Positions 8,368 to 13,179 of a DNA stretch of 13,179 nt are shown in pieces. The notes below the pieces were generated by a model. The model saw nothing but the letters and a program-made list of their open reading frames with translations. It ran no database searches and was not told the origin of the DNA. Source of the stretch: Litorimonas sp964425355 (GTDB lineage: Bacteria; Pseudomonadota; Alphaproteobacteria; Caulobacterales; Maricaulaceae). A program made the translations under genes and the position numbers. Within the stretch, counting starts at the first letter, position 1, and the number at the start of each line of letters is the position of its first letter. Location of the stretch: positions 1 through 13,179 of the forward strand of contig CAYRMO010000075.1 in NCBI GenBank assembly GCA_964425355.1, in the 5' to 3' direction.

Positions 8368-8856
8368 CTAACGATAGGGGGCATCCAAAGCTAGATTTTT
8401 TGCGATCTCGGTTTCCCATCGATCTCCATTGGCAAGAAGTTTGTCCTTGTCATAATAAAGCTCTTCACGTGTTTCCGTCGCAAATTCATAATTGGGCCCT
8501 TCGACAATCGCATCAACCGGACAGGCTTCTTGGCACAAACCGCAATAGATACACTTGACCATATCAATATCGTAACGTGTGGTACGACGTGATCCATCCG
8601 GACGGGGCTCGGCTTCGATCATAATGGCTTGGGCCGGACAGATGGCCTCGCAAAGCTTACAGGCAATACAACGTTCTTCGCCGGACGGGTAACGTCTTAG
8701 GGCGTGCTCGCCGCGAAAACGTGGCGATAAAGGCCCTTTTTCAAAAGGGTAATTAATTGTCACTTTTGGCCGGAAGAAATATTTCATGGCGAGCCAGAAG
8801 GCCGAGACAAATTCCAGCAGGAAGGCGCCGCGAATAACTTGTCTGATACGGGACAT
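8368..8856 (-). CDS. nuoI: NADH-quinone oxidoreductase subunit I (two 4Fe-4S clusters)
   Basis: NuoI is the ferredoxin-like peripheral-arm subunit (TYKY homologue) that carries clusters N6a and N6b and passes electrons towards N2 and quinone. In the 162-residue protein the two cysteine motifs are intact: CIACKLCEAICP with C63, C66, C69 and C73, and CIYCGLCQEACP with C102, C105, C108 and C112. The N-terminal 30 residues form the amphipathic anchor (FLLEFVSAFWLAMKYFF). Length and the YPSGEERCIACKLCE block are typical of alphaproteobacteria and mitochondria. A strong AGGAGGG precedes the ATG and overlaps the nuoH stop; the intergenic gap is 12 bp. Confidence 0.98.
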   Translation of the reverse strand: MSRIRQVIRGAFLLEFVSAFWLAMKYFFRPKVTINYPFEKGPLSPRFRGEHALRRYPSGEERCIACKLCEAICPAQAIMIEAEPRPDGSRRTTRYDIDMVKCIYCGLCQEACPVDAIVEGPNYEFATETREELYYDKDKLLANGDRWETEIAKNLALDAPYR

Positions 8857-8863
8857 GTTTTGA

Positions 8864-8870
8864 CCCTCCT
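8864..8870 (-). promoter_or_regulatory. Ribosome binding site for nuoI
   Basis: The minus strand reads AGGAGGG here, 7 bases before the nuoI ATG at 8856. Its first two bases are the last two of the nuoH TAG stop, so termination of nuoH and initiation of nuoI occupy the same mRNA stretch. Confidence 0.75.
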
Positions 8871-9963
8871 AGACCGCTTTGTCGCCGAGAAAGACGACAA
8901 ATGTTGAAACAAGAACCACGGCAGCTAGCGCTGTTGGCAAGAAGACCTTCCAGCCCAAACGCATGAGCTGGTCATAGCGGTAACGTGGGACAATGGCTTT
9001 CACCATGGCCATCAGGAAGAAGATAAACGCCGTCTTGGCAAAGAACCAGAAGAATGGCGGGATGAATTGAATGCCAATATCAATCGGCGCATGCCAACCA
9101 CCCAGGAAGAGAATAGTCATCATAGCCGAGAGCAACATGATATTCACATATTCCGCAAAGAAGAACATAAGGAATGGCGTTGAAGAATATTCCACCTGAT
9201 AGCCCGCAACCAATTCGGATTCCGCTTCCGGCAGGTCAAATGGTGGACGGTTTGTCTCGGCCAAAGCCGAGATAAAGAATAGAACGCCCATATAGAACAT
9301 GATGGGTGCAATCAGTAGGTTCCAGAACCCGAATTCACCGACCGGGTTAAGACGGAACATGTTCCAATTCCAGATCCCGGCCCCTTGCGCATCAACTATC
9401 GTTGTCAGGTTCATTGACCCGGACAGGAAGATCACTGTCAGAATAATAAACCCGATTGAAACCTCATAAGAGACCATTTGCGCGGCCGATCTGAGCGCGC
9501 CCATAAAGGGATATTTCGAATTTGACGCCCAACCGCCGATGATAATGCCGTAAACCCCCAATGAACTGAGGGCGAGGACATAGAGAACACCGATATTGAT
9601 ATCAGAAATTACCCAGCCTGGGGCAACGGGAATAACCGCCCAGGCCGCAAAGGCCATAACAAGGCCCAAAAGCGGCGCCAAAATAAAGAGAAATTTATCA
9701 GAACCCGCTGGAATAACGATTTCTTTGAGGAAGAATTTCAACGCATCGGCAAGGGTCTGAAGTAAACCGAAGATACCAACCACATTTGGACCACGGCGCA
9801 TTTGAACGGCCGCCCAGATTTTACGGTCCGCTAAAACAAGGGCCGCAACCAGAAGGGCAAGCGATAAGACAAAAAGCAAGACCTGCCCTGTTTTAAGCAA
9901 GCTCCAAATCACCCAATTAGTCTCTGTTGTCACGGGAGCGGCTGTTTGCATGATCGGGATCAT
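8869..9963 (-). CDS. nuoH: NADH-quinone oxidoreductase subunit H
   Basis: NuoH is the ND1 homologue, an eight-helix membrane subunit that forms the quinone-access channel at the junction with the peripheral arm. In the 364-residue product the family signatures are intact: ADRKIWAAVQMRRGPN (45-60), the acidic loop ALAETNRPPFDLPEAESEL (233-251), and GYQVEYSSTPF (254-264). The frame is open for 17 more codons upstream to 10014, giving a cysteine-rich leader that is simply nuoG sequence in another frame. I chose the ATG at 9963, which overlaps the nuoG stop as ATGA and has AAGGAGG 7 bases upstream. The overlap and strong site point to tight coupling with nuoG. It looks complete. Confidence 0.97.
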   Translation of the reverse strand: MIPIMQTAAPVTTETNWVIWSLLKTGQVLLFVLSLALLVAALVLADRKIWAAVQMRRGPNVVGIFGLLQTLADALKFFLKEIVIPAGSDKFLFILAPLLGLVMAFAAWAVIPVAPGWVISDINIGVLYVLALSSLGVYGIIIGGWASNSKYPFMGALRSAAQMVSYEVSIGFIILTVIFLSGSMNLTTIVDAQGAGIWNWNMFRLNPVGEFGFWNLLIAPIMFYMGVLFFISALAETNRPPFDLPEAESELVAGYQVEYSSTPFLMFFFAEYVNIMLLSAMMTILFLGGWHAPIDIGIQFIPPFFWFFAKTAFIFFLMAMVKAIVPRYRYDQLMRLGWKVFLPTALAAVVLVSTFVVFLGDKAV

Positions 9964-12065
9964 TCCGCAGCCTCCTTGACACCACCCGCATGGGCATCGG
10001 CAATGGCAGAACATTCCGCCATGACGTCAGATGCCCTGGCAATCGGGTTTGTCATATAGAAATCTTCAATTGGATTTTTAAACACGTCTGTCGCCAGTTT
10101 TCCAGACCGACCTAATGCGCTGGCATTAAATTCCGATCGTTCGGGAACACTATCAAGTGACATAAAGCTCGGATGGTCCTCGAAAAGCTTCTGTCGCAAT
10201 TCATTCAAACTATCATAAGGTAAAACACGATCAACCTTGGCTGAAATCGCTCGAATAATAGCCCAATCTTCTTTGGCTTCGCCTTTTGGTGAAACGGCGC
10301 GGTTCGCCATTTGAACACGCCCTTCCATATTCACATAGAGGCCTGATTTTTCTGTATAGGCCGTAGCGGGCAGGATCACATCTGCGACATGCGCGCCTTT
10401 ATCGCCGTGATGGCCTTGGTAAATGACAAAGCTATTTTTGAGCTTAGACGTGTCGCACTCATCTGCGCCCAAGAGATAAACCGTTTCAATCGCGCCTTGC
10501 GAAGCAGCGTCCAAAATCGCGTCGGTCGCTAGACCACCCTCACCCGGAATAAACCCAATATCTAAGCCACCTACGCGTGATGCCGCCGCGTGGAGAATAT
10601 TAAATCCATTGAAATCTTCGCGGATGACATTTGTATCGGTAATAAATTGACCAATCGCCGCAAGGAGCGCTTGTCCCGCCTCACCTTTAAGCGCTGCACT
10701 ACCGACAATCACAACCGGGTTTTTCGCCTCTTTAAATTTCTTGGCAAAACCTTTTCTAGCCTTCGCAAATGTTTCGAAATCGGATGCGGACGTCCCAATA
10801 TGATCATAGTCATAGGTCAGATCTGCCGCTTCACCGATCAATCCGATCTCGAGCCCACCCGTCAGCCACTGTTTGCGTATACGTGTATTAACCAAGGGCG
10901 CTTCATGGCGAGGATTTGTTCCAATCAGCAAGATCGCGTCCGCCGCTTCAAGACCAGAAATCGTTGTATTAAACAGATAGGATTGACGCTCGTCTGATCC
11001 AATTAAAGATCCGTCCTGACGGCAATCCCGGTTTTTAACACCCAATGAATCGAGCAAATCTCTGAGTGCCTTCATAGATTCAGCGTCGCACATATCGCCT
11101 GCAATGGCCGCAATTCTATCTGGATCACCCTTTAATTTTTCACCAACCAAGGCCAAGGCCTCATCCCACCCAGCAGGGCGTAAGTTGCCATTTTCACGAA
11201 TAAAGGGCTGGTCCAATCGCTGACGCGCTAATCCGTCCCAGACAAAACGTGTTTTATCTGAAATCCACTCTTCATTCACATCGTCATTTGTGACGGGAAG
11301 AATTCTTAGTACCGCATCGCGGCGACTATCGACACGGATATTGGCGCCAACGGCATCCATAACGTCAATAGACTCGACTTTATCTAATTCCCAAGGCCTT
11401 GCATTAAAGGCGTAGGGTTTAGATGTCAGCGCACCAACCGGGCAAAGATCAATCACATTGCCTGACATTTCTGATGTCAAAGATTGCTCGAGATAGGTCG
11501 TAATTTCAGCATTTTCACCGCGATTCACAAGACCGATTTCTTGAACGCCTGCAACCTCAGTAATAAACCGCACGCAACGCGTACATTGGATACAGCGTGT
11601 CATAATCGTATTGACAAGCGGACCCATATTTTTGTCATCGACGGCTCGTTTATTTTCATCAAAACGCGATGTGTCGCGACCATAACCCATCGCTTGGTCC
11701 TGCAGATCACACTCACCGCCCTGGTCACAAATTGGACAATCCAAAGGATGATTGATCAGAAGGAATTCCATGACGCCCTCACGCGCCTTTTTCACTTTTT
11801 CTGTATTCGTGCGAATATTAGCCGGTGTGCCATCGCGGTTAGGACGGAGGTCTTTTACTTGAAGGGCACAAGAGGCCTGCGGCTTAGGCGCCCCAACCCA
11901 TTCAACCAGACACATCCGGCAATTACCCGCAACAGAGAGACGCTCGTGATAGCAGAAACGTGGAATCTCCGCGCCACCATATTCCTCACAGGCCTGCATA
12001 AGCGTATAGTTGCCGGGCACCTCATGCTCGACACCATCAATATTGATTTTCCGGAGATCGGTCAT
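9960..12065 (-). CDS. nuoG: NADH-quinone oxidoreductase subunit G
   Basis: NuoG is the large Fe-S subunit of the complex I peripheral arm (homologue of mitochondrial NDUFS1); it passes electrons from NuoF/NuoE towards NuoI. In the 701-residue product the N-terminal ferredoxin-type domain has C38, C49, C52 and C66 for the 2Fe-2S cluster N1b. The His-Cys cluster N5 site is H106, C110, C113 and C119 in INHPLDCPICDQGGECDLQD. C158, C161, C164 and C208 form the N4 site. The four cysteines of the extra N7 cluster found in E. coli and Thermus are absent, and the molybdopterin-oxidoreductase-like C-terminal part is short, as in mitochondria. Translation starts at the ATG at 12065, with a weak AAAGG about 13 bases upstream, 38 bp after the TM2 gene. 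Confidence 0.97.
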   Translation of the reverse strand: MTDLRKINIDGVEHEVPGNYTLMQACEEYGGAEIPRFCYHERLSVAGNCRMCLVEWVGAPKPQASCALQVKDLRPNRDGTPANIRTNTEKVKKAREGVMEFLLINHPLDCPICDQGGECDLQDQAMGYGRDTSRFDENKRAVDDKNMGPLVNTIMTRCIQCTRCVRFITEVAGVQEIGLVNRGENAEITTYLEQSLTSEMSGNVIDLCPVGALTSKPYAFNARPWELDKVESIDVMDAVGANIRVDSRRDAVLRILPVTNDDVNEEWISDKTRFVWDGLARQRLDQPFIRENGNLRPAGWDEALALVGEKLKGDPDRIAAIAGDMCDAESMKALRDLLDSLGVKNRDCRQDGSLIGSDERQSYLFNTTISGLEAADAILLIGTNPRHEAPLVNTRIRKQWLTGGLEIGLIGEAADLTYDYDHIGTSASDFETFAKARKGFAKKFKEAKNPVVIVGSAALKGEAGQALLAAIGQFITDTNVIREDFNGFNILHAAASRVGGLDIGFIPGEGGLATDAILDAASQGAIETVYLLGADECDTSKLKNSFVIYQGHHGDKGAHVADVILPATAYTEKSGLYVNMEGRVQMANRAVSPKGEAKEDWAIIRAISAKVDRVLPYDSLNELRQKLFEDHPSFMSLDSVPERSEFNASALGRSGKLATDVFKNPIEDFYMTNPIARASDVMAECSAIADAHAGGVKEAAE
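9971..9977 (-). promoter_or_regulatory. Ribosome binding site for nuoH
   Basis: The minus strand reads AAGGAGG inside the end of nuoG, 7 bases before the ATG at 9963. It is the strongest Shine-Dalgarno site in the window and decides the nuoH start against the longer open frame. Confidence 0.8.
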
Positions 12066-12103
12066 TTAATCGCAAATACCTTTGTGAAAGCGCGGAAAGA
12101 TCA
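12066..12103 (-). other. Gap between the TM2 gene and nuoG
   Basis: This 38 bp gap opens with a second in-frame TGA directly after the TM2 gene's TGA, so readthrough is doubly blocked. It contains GCGCTTTCAC (plus-strand 12084-12093), a ten-base word also present in the coaX-rnj gap. I see no terminator and no promoter I can defend. Confidence 0.3.
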
Positions 12104-12550
12104 TCAGAACCAAGCCTTATTTCCATGGACATATTCATCTTGGAACGCTTGCTCGTCCTTCACGAGATAAATAATAAATTCGATAAACGCGATTAGATAG
12201 ATAACAAGGGCGGGAATAATTAAAAGCAATCCGAGAGTGCCGCAGACTAACATAATAACCCCAGCTGTCGTTTTTCCGAGGTAGAATTTGTGGATGCCCA
12301 ACCCCCCCAAAAAGAATGCTAATAAAGCTGCTACAATTTTATCCTTAGAGCCCGCTCCAACCGATGAAGTTGGAAATACCCCGATCGCAACACCATCGTC
12401 GACAGCCTCGAAATCGACAGGCATTCCGGCGCGAGGCGGCCCGACCTTTGACTTAAATTCTCCACCCGTAAATTTATAGCGGCTACCGTCCTCTGCCGAA
12501 ATGACGCCTATATGGCGTTCAAAATCATAGTCTAAAATTTTTCCGTTCAT
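12104..12550 (-). CDS. Cold-shock-like domain plus TM2-domain membrane protein, function unknown
   Basis: The 148-residue protein has two parts. Residues 1-58 resemble a degenerate cold-shock/OB fold: GKILDYDFERHIGVI then DGSRYKF, matching the spacing of the family, but the aromatic RNA-binding KGFGFI motif is replaced by RHIGVI. Residues 68-130 form a TM2 domain (PF05154 type): a basic SKDK entry, a first helix, the signature GGLGIHKFYLGKTTAG (82-97), a second hydrophobic stretch, and a third near 115-130. The tail YVHGNKAWF resembles that of other alphaproteobacterial TM2 proteins I recall. No bacterial TM2 protein has a settled function that I know of. The gene starts 5 bp after nuoF with GGAG 8 bases before the ATG, and so is embedded in the nuo operon. 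Base composition matches its neighbours. A role in complex I assembly or membrane insertion is possible but unproven. Confidence 0.9.
   Translation of the reverse strand: MNGKILDYDFERHIGVISAEDGSRYKFTGGEFKSKVGPPRAGMPVDFEAVDDGVAIGVFPTSSVGAGSKDKIVAALLAFFLGGLGIHKFYLGKTTAGVIMLVCGTLGLLLIIPALVIYLIAFIEFIIYLVKDEQAFQDEYVHGNKAWF
12302..12313 (-). repeat. Homopolymer run T5-G7 inside the TM2 coding sequence
   Basis: The coding strand reads TTTTT followed by GGGGGGG, encoding part of AFFLGGLGIH at the heart of the TM2 signature. It is the most striking mononucleotide run I noticed in the window. Adding or losing one G would break the second half of the TM2 domain. Seven G is short for a classical phase-variation tract. 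Confidence 0.7.
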
Positions 12551-12555
12551 TGCGC

Positions 12556-13179
12556 CTACTCCGCTGCTTCTACAAATACTGGTTTATCATTGCGATAATT
12601 ATCGATCCGCTCTTCAATTTCGTGTCGGAAATGCCGGATCAGGCCTTGGATCGGCCAAGCCGCCGCATCACCAAGGGCGCAAATTGTGTGGCCCTCAACC
12701 TGTTTGGATACATCGAGCAACATATCGATTTCAGAGGTCTTCGCATTCCCGACGACCATGCGCTCCATAACGCGCCACATCCAACCTGTGCCCTCACGAC
12801 ACGGCGTACATTGGCCGCAGCTCTCATGTTTGTAGAAATAAGACAGGCGGGCGATCGCTTTCACAACATCTGTTGATTTGTCCATCACGATCACAGCCGC
12901 CGTACCCAGACCCGATTGATGTTCACGTAGAGCGTCAAAATCCATTAGGACAGTATCGCAAATTTCCTTGGGAAGTAACGGAACAGATGATCCACCCGGA
13001 ATAACGGCCTTAAGATTATCCCACCCACCACGAACACCGCCGCAATGGGTTTCTAATAGTGTTTTCAAGGGGATAGACATGGTTTCTTCAACATTACAGG
13101 GCTTGTTGACATGACCCGAGATTGAGAAAACCTTTGTGCCTTTATTATTGTCGCGGCCAAAGCTCGCAAACCAATCCGC
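12556..13179 (-). CDS. nuoF: NADH-quinone oxidoreductase subunit F, C-terminal half (5' end cut by window edge)
   Basis: NuoF is the complex I subunit that binds NADH and FMN and holds Fe-S cluster N3. The frame is open to the window edge, giving 207 visible residues of a family that is normally about 430. An internal Met at 13080 is not the start: the 33 residues before it (ADWFASFGRDNNKG, then FSISGHVNKPC) are typical NuoF sequence. Seen: GGVRGGWDN, the PGGSSVPLL loop, the N3 ligands in ESCGQCTPCREG (C121, C124, C127 of the visible part) and the fourth cysteine in HTICALGDAAAWP (C167). The flavin and NADH site itself lies outside the window. The gene ends 5 bp before the TM2 gene. Confidence 0.97.
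   Translation of the reverse strand, partial: ADWFASFGRDNNKGTKVFSISGHVNKPCNVEETMSIPLKTLLETHCGGVRGGWDNLKAVIPGGSSVPLLPKEICDTVLMDFDALREHQSGLGTAAVIVMDKSTDVVKAIARLSYFYKHESCGQCTPCREGTGWMWRVMERMVVGNAKTSEIDMLLDVSKQVEGHTICALGDAAAWPIQGLIRHFRHEIEERIDNYRNDKPVFVEAAE
12559..12562 (-). promoter_or_regulatory. Ribosome binding site for the TM2 gene
   Basis: The minus strand reads GGAG across the nuoF stop region, 8 bases before the ATG at 12550. It supports that start and translation directly from the nuo transcript. Confidence 0.6.

Noticed and set aside
8336..8419. A longer nuoJ start at the ATG at 8419
   Set aside because: It would add 28 polar residues before the first helix and overlap the end of nuoI by 52 bp. 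NuoJ proteins normally begin at the helix, which the GTG at 8335 provides.
9964..10014. A cysteine-rich N-terminal extension of NuoH that could suggest a metal site
   Set aside because: The extension is an out-of-frame reading of the end of nuoG. The ATG at 9963 has a strong ribosome site and an ATGA overlap, so the extension is very unlikely to be translated.
9960..12065. NuoG missing the fourth Fe-S cluster (N7) as a possible defect
   Set aside because: The N7 ligands are absent from mitochondrial and most alphaproteobacterial homologues, so this is the normal state for the lineage and not a loss in this genome.
11484..12170. A 228-codon open frame on the plus strand, opposite the start of nuoG and the end of the TM2 gene
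   Set aside because: It is antisense to a gene with fully conserved Fe-S motifs, its translation shows no recognisable domain, and no ribosome site or promoter supports it. It is best explained as a shadow of nuoG codon usage.

Overview
The window is the 3' two thirds of a respiratory complex I (NADH:ubiquinone oxidoreductase, nuo) operon from an alphaproteobacterium, plus the housekeeping genes behind it. Every gene I can support is on the minus strand, so transcription runs from position 13179 towards position 1. The lineage call rests on the order nuoN-birA-coaX-rnj, the long alphaproteobacterial NuoL and NuoJ, a NuoG of mitochondrial type (about 700 residues, three Fe-S sites), and a TM2-domain gene of a type I associate with alphaproteobacteria. 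Base composition looks close to 50% GC by eye. A marine Caulobacterales/Hyphomonadaceae-like organism would fit, but that narrower placement is a guess.

Layout in transcription order. nuoF is present as its 3' half only, cut by the window end (13179-12556). A small gene for a cold-shock-like plus TM2 membrane protein follows (12550-12104). Then come nuoG (12065-9960), nuoH (9963-8869), nuoI (8856-8368), nuoJ (8335-7736), nuoK (7715-7392), nuoL (7387-5300), nuoM (5295-3760), nuoN (3760-2321), birA (2300-1560), coaX (1560-790), and the 5' part of an RNase J gene (730-1), cut by the other window end.

Packing is extremely tight. The largest gaps are 59, 38 and 32 bp, and several junctions overlap: ATGA at nuoG/nuoH, TGATG at nuoM/nuoN and TAATG at birA/coaX. 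No internal terminator is convincing, so the whole window is probably one polycistronic unit whose main promoter lies beyond 13179, near nuoA. No stretch over 300 bp lacks a gene, and the plus strand holds no gene I can support.

Functionally, NuoF and NuoG take electrons from NADH and pass them along Fe-S clusters through NuoI to quinone at the NuoH interface. NuoH, J, K, L, M and N form the membrane arm; K, L, M and N keep the charged residues needed for proton translocation. The downstream genes are linked to central metabolism and RNA turnover: biotin-protein ligase, type III pantothenate kinase (first step of CoA synthesis) and RNase J. The complex I genes look intact and ordinary. The most notable element is the uncharacterised TM2 gene inside the operon between two peripheral-arm subunit genes. 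I see no CRISPR array, mobile element, tRNA, rRNA or clear new multi-gene system.
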